Shown in pieces: positions 37,216 to 49,423 of a stretch of DNA of 64,000 nt. The notes beneath the pieces are model-generated. The model was not told the origin of the DNA, did not search any database, and saw nothing but the letters and a program-made list of their open reading frames with translations. Position 1 is the stretch's first letter. Every line of letters begins with the position of its first letter. Position numbers and translations under genes: made by a program. The stretch spans positions 10,267,347-10,331,346 of the forward strand of contig CM038922.1 in NCBI GenBank assembly GCA_021904315.1, read 5' to 3'. The DNA is from Sphagnum magellanicum. Its lineage: Eukaryota > Streptophyta > Sphagnopsida > Sphagnales > Sphagnaceae.

Positions 37216-39740
37216 GGTACAAGTTCATTACAAGTTATGAGTGAACTTCATGGCATTGGCATTTATGATAATTGTTTACAGTGGTAGTTGTTGTGTTTTT
37301 CTTTTGTTGCATTAATAATTATTTAGGGCAATGCACTATGTATTTATGAGATTGTATGAAGGTTGGTGCCAAAACATGATGAGAACATAAGGTGGTCTGA
37401 ACTATAGTATGCTTAACATGTAAGCAAATTTGTATTCATGCATTGGGTTGGGGAGGATTTAGCAAATGAACCAAGTTTGAATGATTAGTTTTTTGGAATG
37501 GTTAGTATGAGAAACCCATTAAACGTGTCCTCAAATTGAAGCTCAAATTAATGTAATGCAAGATTTTGTCAATTTGTGAAGCTAAATTTACACTTTAAAA
37601 TCCACATAGAAAAATTTGCCTATGCATGTAGTGGTTTTTGCATAAATCAACTGTTTTCCATTTGCTTAAGAACTACCATGTCTATGAACCAATAGTTAGA
37701 TGGGAAGGGGGATTATTACAATAGTGATGTACAAAGAAAATGTGTGTGAATTGATGCATTGTGTTATAGGGGTGGGATTTTAGCAATTCATAGGATTGAA
37801 AAAACAATGAGGGATCTGCTTTATGGTTAAACCTCCAACAATTGTGAAAAAATAGAACATTCACTAGATAGATTTACAATTGAATAAATTTAGTTATGTA
37901 ATGAATATTCCTACAACAATGTTGTGTTCTAGTTCTTGTTGAACCTTAATATAAACATAGGATCTGTGTTTTGTTACAAAGTTTCCATCATTTAGGATTC
38001 AAATTCTATAAGAATGGAATTCTTAGTATAATAAATAAGCTTTCAATCAAGCTTTTCTCCAACTATGTTTTGTGATCACTTTTTTTTAGGTTACACCATC
38101 ATTTATTGTTGGTAGTTGATTAAATTGTTCTTGGGCCTTTGATAGCACAATTAAACATTAACATTTAATTGGCATAATTTTGATGCAACCTATGTCATTT
38201 CAATTTCTCTTTCATTTCTTTTTTGTTTTTGCGTGTTTTTGCAAAGAAAGTTAGTTGGTTGGATTTAATGTAAATGAAAAAAAAAAATTTGCATCTATTT
38301 AAAATTTGAATTTGAAATACATTTTTTGGCTTGAATTTGGAACCAATTTGTTAGTGAATAGTATAGACTTAATTTTACTCTTTATGTTGACATTTTGATA
38401 ATCAAATCCATCAAATTATCCAATGATGTTACACGTTTCTTGTCATGTTTCATGATTTCATTTAGACCCACAATTAAATGGAAAACCATTACATGATGAA
38501 TTGTTTGTTTGCCATGCACTTCATTCACATTTTTTCAAAGTTAAAAAACTTAGAAAAGATATTTGTAATGTTATTATTAAGAAGGCTTATGAGATGATTC
38601 AAGTCACACCTTTTTGAAGGTTTGATATTAGTTTGAGTTGAACAACCATTATCACATGAGGCCATGATCACTTTTAATTATTGTAATACCTTGGTTAATT
38701 TGACACATGTTTGTCAAATAATTAATTTATTTTAAGGATTCCATTTTGACAAATTCCCAAACATTCCATAAGATGTTTGATTTCCTTCATACAAGAAGAA
38801 TGTTTGATTTTTTTTTTTTGAAAATCTTAACATTTCTGAAAATAATATAATTAATGTTGAATTGGTGCATGTTCCATGATATAGCCTTGGGCACATGGAA
38901 ATTCCATTAACTTGTTGTTAATTTGGAATCTAGTAAATGATGGGCCAACCAAAAAACAAACAACTAAAATATTATGAAAATTTCAAACCTTATCTTGAAA
39001 AGGAAAAAATGAAAGACCTATGATTTTTTTAGCTTGGGTGCAAGCTCCAAATTCACACCATTTGGTGTAAAACATTCTTAGTTTGGCATTCAAATCAACA
39101 TTCAATTTCCAATTACAATCAAATTTTTAAATCATATGCATGTGACACTCAATTTGCAAATCAAACCAAAAGAAAATTGAAAGTGCACAACCTATTGAAA
39201 ACACAGATGTAGGAAGTCAATTAAAGTAAACCACTTATCAATATTAGGTGCAAGAACTAGTTTCTTTGGCCTTATTGGAAACAAAAAAAATAAATAATGA
39301 ACTTAAATGAAATACTTGTCATTATTAATTGTTAAGATTTAATTTTTTTACCTTCAACACATTGGCAAAAATAATTGCAATTTGCAATCAACTTTGTAAT
39401 ATTTGTGAGGTGATTCGATTAATCATCACCATCTTGAGTTTTTCAATTTTTTCTTCACCAATAATTTTTTTGTGATATTATCAACAACAACACTACATAT
39501 GACATTCATTTTCTTCTTTTTGTTAAGTTGACCTTGGACACAAAGAAATTTGAATGCCTATTTTTCATCTCAAAACTAAAAGTTAAAGGTACAACCCCAT
39601 GTCTAAGACAAGAAATTAACTCACATGCCATGTAAACATTTCATATATTTCAAGAATACTATCATCTTCATAAAAAAATTCACAACTTGAATTTATCTAT
39701 GAGTAATGGGGATTCCCTAATCAACATTTGAAGCACTCCA
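37216..39740. other. AT-rich spacer without recognised genes
   Basis: Nothing beyond short accidental frames (for example 37682-37864 on the - strand) is visible. Confidence 0.5.
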
Positions 39741-39769
39741 TTTATTTTAATATTACTAACAAACAAATA

Positions 39770-40170
39770 ACCAAATCTTTCATACCAAGGCCAACATGAA
39801 GGTGGGACACTTATGACATTTGTCTTCTTAGCATTGTACTTGCTCATCAATTTGTTGAATTTGTCTTTGCAATGGTCTTAAATACATTGCACATTAGTTG
39901 GAAAATGGGTCTTCATAAATGGAAAAAAAAATCCCAATTTTGCTTCTTCATTACCTTTTTGCTAGACTCTAAACATCTCTCATCAAATTTATCAAGCAAA
40001 ATATTACATTGTTTTGAAATCTTCATGTGAACCTTTCTTCAGTTTGAACCTCATCTTTGTCATGCACACTAACAAGTCCACAATTTGCATAAAAAATGAT
40101 CTATAAAAAACTAGGATCTTCATCTAGTCCAAACACCTTCTTCAAATCCTCCATGGCTACAATGAAAGAA
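39770..40170 (-). pseudogene. Relic of a trihelix/Myb-SANT-like coding sequence
   Basis: Read from about 39925 downward, the - strand encodes a stretch containing HCKDKFNKLMSKYN followed by PSCWPWYERFGYLF. The C-K-D-K-F/W-x-x-L-x-x-x-Y pattern is the third helix of trihelix/Myb-SANT-like domains. These occur in plant transcription factors and in accessory proteins of PIF/Harbinger elements. Upstream on the same strand (near 40155) is an ATG followed by EDLKKVFGLDEDP. Stop codons and frame changes separate these parts, so no working gene is present. The assignment rests on one motif and could be wrong. Confidence 0.35.
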
Positions 40171-41279
40171 GCTTGCTTTAGACCTAAACTTGTTCTTTTT
40201 TGCAATTAAGGAACATGGAGAAAAGAAGATGATAAGTTGTGTAAATTTGTTGGTAATGTTTTAAATCATGATGATGGTAAATGTTTCTCATTATTTGTGG
40301 TAAGTGTAGTAAACTAAGTGAATGAGAAAACTCATGGGCTAACCCGGGATTTGCTTCGGCATGAGTTGCCTTGGACATTGTCAATAGAGTCTTTGGTGTA
40401 GGTTTTTACTTGACTAACAAAGGCTCACACTAGCATGAGAAAATGCTCATGTACCTAGGGCTAATGTTCACAAACTTAGACCAAAAAAAAAAGCTACTTT
40501 CTTGACACATTGCTCACACATGAAATTCATTTGCTAGTGAGAGGAACCTCTAGGGTATTGCCAATGGCTGCAATGCTGGAATATAATGGCTTGTACATGA
40601 TATTTGCAATGAAGTTGAGCCTTTTAATACTTAGTGTGAACATGATTTTAGACCTTTAAATATGCACAAGATACAATAACGGGAAAAGAGTCAGCAAAAA
40701 AAATGGCTTCTGTAGAAAGGTCGACTATAATGATTGGTCTAAGTGGTAGCATTTCAATAGTTTTTATTTTAAAACTTTTAGGCCCACTTTACACTAGGAG
40801 TCAAGGCTGAAAGCCCTTGGGGCCAACTTTGAGCATATTTGGCTTGTTGTTTGGCCCCATAGATATTTCGTTGATGTTAGGATTTCCTTTGATAATTGCA
40901 TTATCTAGCAATTGAACTACCTTATTTTCAGTATAATTTATGGAAACCTCCTTTAATATTGGTTTGGTGGAAGTTGAAAGTTGCATAATTTGGAAAAAAA
41001 AATTTGTGACAACATTTTTTAATCACTATAATGTGCTTTCACCCATTGGAGAATTCTAAGAAAAACATAACTACCTTCATTTGAACCCCATTTTTTGTTG
41101 TACAAGTTTCCTTGCAACAATTACATCACCCACTTTGAATTGAATCCCCCATTTGCATGTGAAATCCTTCTCCACAATATATAGAAATTGTGTACTAAGA
41201 ACAAAGTAGAAATACACACTTTCATTATTACTTTCTTCTACATTTACAACAAAGTTGTCATTAGTTCTAGGCAATAAGC

Positions 41280-41610
41280 CAAGTATCATCACCACATTCA
41301 CTAAATTAAGCTCATTCATTTTCAATGGTAGCAACTTCTATGGTAGACCACACATACCCAACATTGTTTGGAATCAAGAATTTTACATCCCAAGCTTTTG
41401 TCAATGCCAAATTCACACTTTGTGTACCTTGAATTAATACAAAAACAACATTCACCACATTCATCACTCTAATCCCACTCATCTTCAATGGTAGTAGCTT
41501 CAATGGTACACTGCACATACCCAACATTGTTTGGAATCAAAATTTTACATCCCAAGTTTTTATCAATGCCAAATTCACACACTTTGTGTATTTTGAATTG
41601 AGACAAAAAT
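41280..41610. repeat. Two-copy tandem repeat, unit about 163 bp
   Basis: The string CACATACCCAACATTGTTTG occurs at 41351 and 41514. Similar sequence flanks each copy (TTTCAATGGTAG before; GCCAAATTCACAC after). It lies inside the PIF/Harbinger-like element and generates similar - strand open frames in both copies. Confidence 0.75.
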
Positions 41611-42377
41611 AACAAAAGCAATGCGAATAAGGTTTATGTGGAACAATTTGTTGATATCATTAACAAATTTACTGAATGCAAATTTCAACAAACCCTTTAA
41701 TTGCATCACAAGTATACTTGGCATGGTGGTTCACATTTGAAATCATGACAAGCCAAAAAACACGAATTATTAACCTCCTCACTTTAGAATAAGAAGTTTT
41801 AGGCCATGAAAATAAATGTTCCCACAAAAAAAGGATAATATCTTGAACATTTTGTAATTTTGGGCCATTTGGATCCAATTCGCTATGTTTAGTAAATCTT
41901 TTCAAAAATATTCTTCCCCCGTCATGGGGCCCATCATCACAAACTTCCAATATCACAAAATTTCAATAGAATCCATGCAAAAATCATGAAACAATATGTT
42001 CGTGCAAAATATATGGGCTTCAAAGTGTAAAAATGGCATGAAAAAAATAAATATTATTTTTATATAAATGATGTGTCTTTTTTACTTATGATGTCTTGAT
42101 GTGAAGTACATACAATTTACATCTTAATTAAATCCATGTAATTATCATGATGTGATTTTGCATAAAATTATATGATTTTTGTGTATTAAACATGAACATT
42201 CATGTCTATCATTAAAAAAAAAGCCTCATTTGTTTGAATACTTAAGATATTGAATGTGTAAACATATCATTCATATTAACCACAACATGAAATTAATATG
42301 ATTGTTGTAGGAATATATGAAATTAGATTTTAGTACAAACCTATGAAGCTTGGTAAATTTCTGACAACGTGAAGATT

Positions 42378-42525
42378 TTTTCATGCTTGATGAAAAAGTT
42401 GAAAGGTGTGCAAGCTCTTTTTGCATTTATTGGAGAAGCTAAGAGGTGTGCGGGTTTTTTTCGCATTCAATAAAGAAGTTAAGAGGTCTTCAAACTTTCT
42501 TCATGTTTGATGGAAAGAAACATTG
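42378..42525. repeat. Three-copy minisatellite inside the PIF/Harbinger-like element
   Basis: Units of about 50-56 bp share a GAAGTTAAGAGGTGTGC-like block followed by a T-run and GCATTTA or a similar string. Confidence 0.6.
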
Positions 42526-42928
42526 GTTTCAAGGGTTGCAAATTGGCTTCCCAAATTGGATACTATCCTTTTTTCAGCCTTGGGGCCAATACCATGCCAT
42601 AAAGTTCAGCATTTATTAGTAATTTGGGGCAGATTGAAAAGATTTTTCAAATTTCAGCCTTGACTCCTAGTGTAAAGGCCATGGAGCATTTCAACTTTTG
42701 CACCAATAGGAATGCTTGATTTGAGTTGAACATTGGTCTTAACTCCTTTTGTAAAGTGGGCTTTAGGTTATATAGTCCAATTTTTCATTCACGTTTATGA
42801 GTGAGGATGGGGGAAATAATTTAACAGTCTGTGTTAGATGTGGAAAACACACTTTTAGACGCCCCCAAGTAAGGGGTGCGAGTGCAGATGGTCTAAATTG
42901 AGTCCTACCTACGACCAAGGCAGGTCGG

Positions 42929-42935
42929 TATATAA
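42929..42935 (+). promoter_or_regulatory. Candidate TATA box for the RanBP2 zinc-finger gene
   Basis: TATATAA stands in a locally GC-richer context (GGTCGGTATATAACAC) at the boundary between transposon and gene. A possible transcribed leader of about 0.7 kb follows. A putative 5' UTR intron could end at the TTTGTTTGCAG before 43530. No transcript evidence is available. Confidence 0.35.
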
Positions 42936-43668
42936 CACAAATTATTAGTAATGTTAAGTGTTTTGAGGGTTGGTATTTTGAAGGGTTTTAGGGTTTAAGA
43001 AGCCTGGTGTGAAAGAAAATTCTTTAAGGGTTTTTCCTCCAGGCTTTTCTTCTTCTTGTCGGCTGTAGGATAGATTTTATGCTGCAATTTCTTCACATCT
43101 TTCTGTTACTTATGTTTTCGTGTTTTGTTGGTCTCCCATGTCTGTGTAGTTCGTGAAATTAAAGCAAGTGAGTAGGATATGCTGTGCCTCCGAGGACCTA
43201 CCTCCAAGAGCTTCTCTAGTCAACAGAGGTATGAATACTTGCAAGTTGGGGGTTTTGGGTCCCTCTCGGCTAGGTTTTTGTTTCTTTTGTGTTGTTTGTA
43301 GCGATTGATGGGGAGTTAGACTTGTCTGATTTGCCCATGCAGATCATGTTGTGTTGCTCTTCGTTGATTCCATTTTACAGCTGAAAATTCTTCGTTTTGG
43401 GAAGAGAAAACGCATTTTGGTGTTTTGATTTCAAGTGTTGGACGTCTTTTTCTCTGGGTGGAAGTTGGTTGGTCCTTGAGAGATTGTTTTTGTGGATGAT
43501 AGTTTTGGGTTGTGTGTTTTGTTTGCAGGAAGCCAATATAGAGGTGGTCTTAAGTCTTGACCATGGCAATCGGGGTTGTGACGGTGGATTGAAAGTTTGC
43601 TGTACTGAAGCAATGGCGTGGACTTTGTAGTGCTGGCACAAGTGTGTTTGTTGAAGGTTGCAGTTGCT

Positions 43669-45795
43669 ATGATCAAGTCAGGGGCGATGATGTTTTCCTT
43701 TAGAAAACCCTCAGCGACATACCTCCGACTTGCGCATGAGGTAAGAACCTTGTTTTTCTTTTCACCCACATTACCCTTTTTTTATCTTTTTGATGAGGGT
43801 TTTTTCTGGTTTGAGGAATCATTTATTTATTGCAGTCTGGGTCTGGACAGCTTGACCCGCTTTGTCCCATTTATTGAAATTGAGCCATGTGCTTGGTATG
43901 CAGTGTGGCAATGCCCGACGACCAAGAGCCTTTATCAGCAGTGGCTGTGGAATAGATGATTCTTCGTTAGTTTATGGGCAATCTGCAGTACCTGTGGTGA
44001 TGGCTGACCAACACATTGCAAGTACTGTTGTGGAAGCCACAGTCTCTGCTTGTAAGTCCTCTCAATGCGGGCTGGGGTCTGGCTTCACTGGGGCTACATC
44101 TTGGAGGCAGGAACTTGGACCCTTCTTTGTAGGGTTTGCAAACTGGCAGGGCCTGGCTGTGGAAAACATGAACTGGGGTCCATCTAATGTCTCCACTGGT
44201 ATCAAAGCAGAAGGGAAGAAGGTGGTGGAGAAGGATCCCTCTCTTTCTGTAAGCATGAATCAGTCCAGTCAGGAAATCCTGGAGTTGATTGCATCAAAGG
44301 AATGTGAATTGGCAGCCCTCAGAGCTGCACTGAAAGCAAAGGAGGCAGCTAACAGTGGGGCCACACACAGTCACTTTACAACAAGTACATTGACATTGTC
44401 GCCGGCTAGTTTCACTCCACAGCCTGGTCAAGAGAAAACACTCAGGGATGATCCTATAGACATTCCCTCCAAGCCACCAGCCACACCCACAGTATCACGT
44501 GCTGATGCCACTTTGCAAACTAGTCAAGAGACCACACTGAGGCCTCTTCCACTTATTAATCAGAGACCAGACAGGATTCGTGTGGACCGGCTGGCCAGTG
44601 AGAAGTACCAGATGGCACCCTTGCACTCTCCTGGGTCCTTTCGCCCAGGCTCTTTCTATGACAAGTTGCAGAAGATGAATAAGCTTGTGGTCAATGAAGA
44701 GATTTTTGGCATTGCATTGGAGTTGAATGCAGATGTTCAGGAAGATGGTGAAGTAAAGCCAGTTCAGCCAAAACGCATCCATCCTCCCCCAAAGATCATC
44801 CCTCCAGTGGAAAGCAAGCCTTTCAAGAGTCTTGCAGATAGCCTTTATGAGGAACGGTTTGGTCACCCAGCACCACCAAGTCTTCAGAGGAGCTACCCCC
44901 TTGATTCCTTTCATGACAGGGCTCAGAAGGAGAAGCAGAGAAGGGAAGCTGAGGCCAAGCGAAGATGGGCTGCTCAGACAGTGTCACAGGCATCTGGATT
45001 CCGGGATACGGGTGTGTTAGGTTCAAAAAGTTCCACTGCAAGTGATTTGCCAGGAACTAGGTTAGGGACAACAGATGAGGAGGATCCACTTCTACGGATT
45101 CAGAGGATGCCTACAATGCCCCCCCGGAGGATCCCGAAGATTCCCTATGCACCAAGCGTTGAGCATCGGAGGAGGAACAATAGGCCATCCCCTTATACTA
45201 ATCAATCCCCTTACAATCAACAGGAATTGATGATGCCTGGGGATTGGAAGTGTGAACGGTTAGGGACCTTTTCTGAAACTATGTCTTCCTTCCTTGCATT
45301 GATGCTGTTGTGTTTTCTTGGTTAGGTTGTAAGAGTCTGGGGTCCTGATTGTCTTTGGTCATTGGACTGGTTTCAAATAGTAGGGCTGTTGTTTGAGCAT
45401 ATGACAGGATTTCCACAGGTTTCCACATTTTGACTTAGTATCTGTTTTTAGCAGAACCTAGTTCCAACTTCACCATGGGATTAGGGAAATTCCTGCAGCC
45501 CTAAACCACAATTTATCAAATATGCTTGCAGAAATTTCCAGTTATTTGAGAAATTGTGGTTATCCTGGTTGTTTATCATGCAGACCTGTGTATTGTAAGC
45601 TGAGTGAAGAGGCAATGGGTATTGCACACCTGAAATGGAGATGTAAAATCTTGGATTTGAATGGATGGCAGGTGCAATACAAACAATTTTTCAAGGAACA
45701 CTCACTGCTACAGGTGCCAGACAGGCAGGTCACGAGAAGCTGGGAGTGGGACCCAATTGGATAGGCCATCATCATTCAGACCAGGGGAACAGTGA
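43669..45795 (+). CDS. RanBP2-type zinc finger protein, probably organelle-targeted, three exons, 516 aa
   Basis: Exons 43669-43740, 43904-45258 and 45672-45795 join through GT-AG introns (donors GTAAGA and GTTAGG) with matching phases. The final junction restores a perfect RanBP2 finger: PGDWKCER from exon 2, then CNTNNFSRNTHCYRC from exon 3. This gives W472-x-C474-x2-C477-x3-N481-x6-C488-x2-C491. Such fingers bind single-stranded RNA in ZRANB2 and occur in plant organelle RNA-editing factors. Compared from memory with ZRANB2, the stacking Trp and one Arg are kept and a second Arg is Asn. The N-terminus (MMFSFRKPSATYLRLAHE, then CGNARRPRAF) is rich in Arg, Ser and Ala like a mitochondrial presequence. 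A charged helix (EILELIASKECELAALRAAL) near residue 155 could be a coiled coil, and the middle is Pro-rich and disordered. Without the last splice the frame would read through to a stop at 45325. The family beyond the finger is unrecognised. Confidence 0.82.
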
Positions 45796-47260
45796 AGAGC
45801 CTGTGGAGGTGGCAGACAAGGGAGGTATGATTTCTAGGTTAATTTTTAATGAATTCAACACCCATTGCAATGTGTCTAGGTCATCATGCCTGGACACCAT
45901 CAGAGTTTCAGAAAGTGCAGGATCTATATGTTCACTTGTCAGAAGTAATCTTGCATTGACCTTGCACAGCAGCTATATTTGCCTCCATTCTTTGACAATT
46001 TTGTGCACAGCAACGAAAAACCTAGTGATACCTTCGTGGGAAAAAGGCTGGCTTGTGAGCGTTTTTATTTTTGAGGTTTAGTTTTTTAGTCAGCTCAATC
46101 TTCTAGTGGTTATGCTTGAATGAAATGCTGTAAACTGGAAAGTTGTAGCTCTTCCCCTAAGCTTTTAGGGGTTTTAAAAATCCAAGGCAACCCCAGGGAG
46201 CAACTGAAAGCTATTTTGTTAGCTCAGCCTGACATTGGAACTCTTGTTCAAGAAACATGCATACAAATGGACCCCTTGTTGGCAGGTTTTTCTTTTCTTT
46301 CTCAAAAGTGGATTAAAAAACCTATAGAACCAGTTCAATTTCCGGTGGATATTTTCCCATATAGGACAAGGTGGCTTATGTTCTTCTTTTATTTACCAAG
46401 TGCAAAAATTTGCACATACCTTAATCTGAAAAATTCAAAATCAATGGTGGATTCCGTTTAAACTTGGTTTTAGGGTAGCATTTCCATCAAGGAAAACCAC
46501 ACCCCATCATTCCACCATTGGATGGAAGCCACCACCTATGATGTGGAGAACCCCCATCCAATCAAGGAGAGGTTCCATCTTTCCATGAATTAACTTTGAA
46601 TAACTGGCACAATTTTATACTAGCTATGTTTAGAAAATATGAAGCCTTTATTTACAGATATTCTTTGTAAATCACAAAAGATGAGACTTGGTGTTATGTT
46701 CATGACAACTTGGATGCATTTATTAAGAGAATTGTCACTAGGTGAACTTTGAAGTTTTGTCATTCATTATTCCACTCTTCAGTTGATATTGCTAATTTTG
46801 TTCGGACTCATAGTGACATGTGATGAATTCAAATGTGGGTATTTCAAAAGGACCCAAAGCCTGCTGACTACAAATCTGCATTGGCAAGAGTTGTAGAAAT
46901 ACATGTGGGAAAAGGCTGAAAGTAAAGACCCTATTGGTAGATGACTTCATAGTACATACACTCAGATAAGTCACAAAATTTATTCATTTATTTAAAAAAA
47001 AGCTTCATTTCGTTTGTTGATGCTTGATGTCCAGATTAACACACACAAATCAACCTTCCCCACCAATTTTATTTAGTTTTCAAATTTGTGAGGTAGGTGG
47101 GTTGGCCATCCACAAGAGGATTTGGCTCCTTAGCCAAATTTGGCTACACCTTAGAGAGCAATGTAGAAAAGGTTATGAATCATGCTATATTCTGGTGACA
47201 TGCTACAATCTATTGTTTAAATATGGTGACTTCAAAAAAAAACTTCCTCACATATGTGGC
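45796..47260. other. 3' flank and spacer without recognised genes
   Basis: The probable 3' UTR of the zinc-finger gene is followed by spacer. The frames at 45665-46081 and 46120-46461 have no family signature; the first overlaps the last exon of the zinc-finger gene in another frame. Confidence 0.45.
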
Positions 47261-47274
47261 GATAAGGTAAAACG

Positions 47275-47420
47275 ATCCATCACCGATCGTTGGCCGGTGG
47301 CGAACACGTGGGCCGTCGAAACAAATCCCCGTGGGTGCGCGTCGCCCAGCCCATAACCAGTCCAACAATCCCCTTATATCCGGTCGCCCGATTTAAAAAG
47401 GGAGCGGACAGTTTTTTGAA
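47275..47420 (+). promoter_or_regulatory. Isolated GC-rich, promoter-like patch
   Basis: A 150-bp island rich in CG steps stands alone in AT-rich DNA. It contains a G-box-type CACGTG (ACACGTGGGCC, near 47304) and a CTTATATCC TATA-like string near 47371. A small + strand frame of unknown nature (47469-47663) follows. It could be a promoter remnant, a transposon end or a solo LTR edge. Confidence 0.25.
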
Positions 47421-47789
47421 TCGTGGCATACAGGGTGGGAGGATTTGTGATCGGTCATTTATTTCACAATGTTCGGTTATGAGAAATCATATGTTCCAAA
47501 AAGGGCTCCGACTGTCTTGGATAATAAGCGAGTGTTTGGCTATAAATGGCAATTGTTAGAATATATGGAAGAGGCTGAACAGTTATTGCTCATTCATGAA
47601 TGGGGTGGGCGTAGGTGTGTAAAACTAGAAAAAAAAGTGATAGCCTTGTTTGGTCAAGGTTAAGTTTACAAATTTAATTTTGTTTGGTGATACGAAAAAT
47701 AATGCTCACAAATCAGGTTTGGTGTGTTCAGTAGTAGAGTGCACATTGGATGCACATGGGATAAAACATGTTTGAAGGAAGCCAATTTT

Positions 47790-48420
47790 TGTTTTGGACC
47801 CCTCTTGTTTTGGGCATCCATACCTCACTCATTTTTTAACAGAATGCAGTTGCGTAAATGGCTATAGAGGTGTTAGGTGGAGGGCTACCTAATGTCTTTG
47901 GAGCTCCAAAGCTAAAAGTGACAAGAGAACAGATACTAATCTCTTCCAGCCCTTAAGTGCTCGCCCACCAGCCTATCTACCTTGGTGGGTCATTTTTTCC
48001 CAAAAGAAGCCTTTGTACTTCTAACAAAGACCCTGTTTTTGTGGAAGGGTTGTGAAATTTTGCCAAAAACAAATAATCAGTATACCTCATATTTCACAGA
48101 GCTTTACTTCACTGAGCACTCCATTTCTATAGTGGTACTAGGGTAGAACTGCCCATCACTGATCACTACCTTATCACCAAACATTTCTTTAGATCTTCAT
48201 CATCTGTGCTTCATTTTGAGTGATTTAAAATGTTATGGGAGCGCTGCCTCAAGCTCTAGAAATCATCTTTGAAATGCAAAGGAAAATGAGGAATGAAAAA
48301 ATAGCAAGAAGGAAAATAAGCTTTTCAACTTACAAAATGCTTTTTTTTCCCCTCTTTGGACCCCTCTTACTTTCAAGGCTTCTAACTTTCTCATGTCTTG
48401 TTCAAGAATACAAATATGAA
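47790..48420. repeat. Dispersed repeat related to 1.08-1.45 kb
   Basis: GGACCCCTCTTACTTTCAAG with TAACTTTCTCAT, a GAAAATAAGC(T)TTTC block and GGGAGCGC occur here in the same style as inside CACTA copy I. A shorter copy of the GGACCCCTCTTG motif lies near 47797. Confidence 0.5.
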
Positions 48421-48424
48421 GAAC

Positions 48425-49415
48425 CTTCTTCAAAATTATTCCTTTTTTTAATTGTTTTAAAAATATATATGAATTTTGTGGAAAAAAAAATTCAATTTTT
48501 TTTGCATTAGTGTGAAAATTTGCAAATTTAGCATGTTACTTGGTACATAAACAAACATAATATTTGGTATATAATAGAGTTGCCCTTAAAGTTGTACCCA
48601 TCCCACCCTCGTTTGGTACCCTTTTCATTTTGTCAACCTCTCTTCGTTTTTATCCATAAAGTTTATATAATTTGATGAAACAGCAAAATTCAGCAATATT
48701 AATATTTACTAGGGTTTGCATTTTATGCAACTATGTTGGTAGTCGTTCTTTGTGTCTTCCTCACTGTTTTGAGAAACAAATATTGTCACGCTGAAAATTT
48801 GCCACTAAAAAAAAAATTGTATAATTTATAATAGTGTAACCTGTGCCATTGGTCCAAGTGTAAACACATTGAGGGTTCAACTGATTTTTCCTTCCAAACT
48901 TTATTTTTGCAATTTGTTTGAAATTTCAGCAACAAAATCCTCTAAAAAATCAATATCTTCCACACCTTAGCTTTGAAAATTATGAAATAAACTCTATGAA
49001 ATCTGACTTGCTGAGGGCTTTCCAAGAACACCAAGAACTTTGCCAAATTCCTATACAGTTTGCAGTTTTGATTTTATTTAATTTTCACGGAGAAAATGGT
49101 TCAATAATTAGTAGCTTCCACACCGTAGCTCAAAACAGTCTAAAACCAAGTCAGTGCACCCCACTCATTGAGAGCTTTCCTAAGATACCAAGAGCAAGAC
49201 ATGAAGAGCCATGGTTTAGGAGTTTGTAAAGTCCTATAGAGCACTAAACCTTAACGTATCCTGGTAGCATAAAGTTGAAGAAAATACATTCTGCTTGGTG
49301 GAATGTCATGTTGCACAAGCCATGGGAATTTCTTTTACCCAGGAATGAAACTTTTGTGAAATTCCACTTTTGAACTGCTCAAAAAATGTGTTGGAAACCT
49401 AAAAGCTTTTTACAT
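48425..49415. other. AT-rich spacer
   Basis: No recognised gene. A weak tRNA-like B box (GGGTTCAACTGATT, near 48873) is too degenerate to call. Confidence 0.45.
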
Positions 49416-49423
49416 CTTACTGG

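Larger units (their letters stand above)
40781..42762. mobile_element. PIF/Harbinger-like DNA transposon, non-autonomous or decayed
   Basis: The left terminus is GGCCCACTTTACACTAGGAG and the complement of the right terminus is AGCCCACTTTACAAAAGGAG. The target duplication is TTA on both sides (40778-40780 and 42763-42765). TWA-type duplications and GG(C/G)CC-type ends are typical of PIF/Harbinger. A second, inner inverted copy of the end (complement of TTTACACTAGGAGTCAAGGC) lies at about 42651-42678, so the right end is duplicated. Short - strand frames (40801-41956) show no recognisable DDE transposase. Confidence 0.65.

Noticed and set aside
43862-45325. Single-exon 487-residue protein ending at 45325
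   Set aside because: The N-terminal extension crosses a likely intron, and the last 22 codons replace the zinc finger completed by the exon at 45672. The spliced model explains the sequence better.
48835-48890. A fourth tRNA-like module (GGGTTCAACTGATT)
   Set aside because: The B-box match is poor and no convincing A box lies at the right distance.
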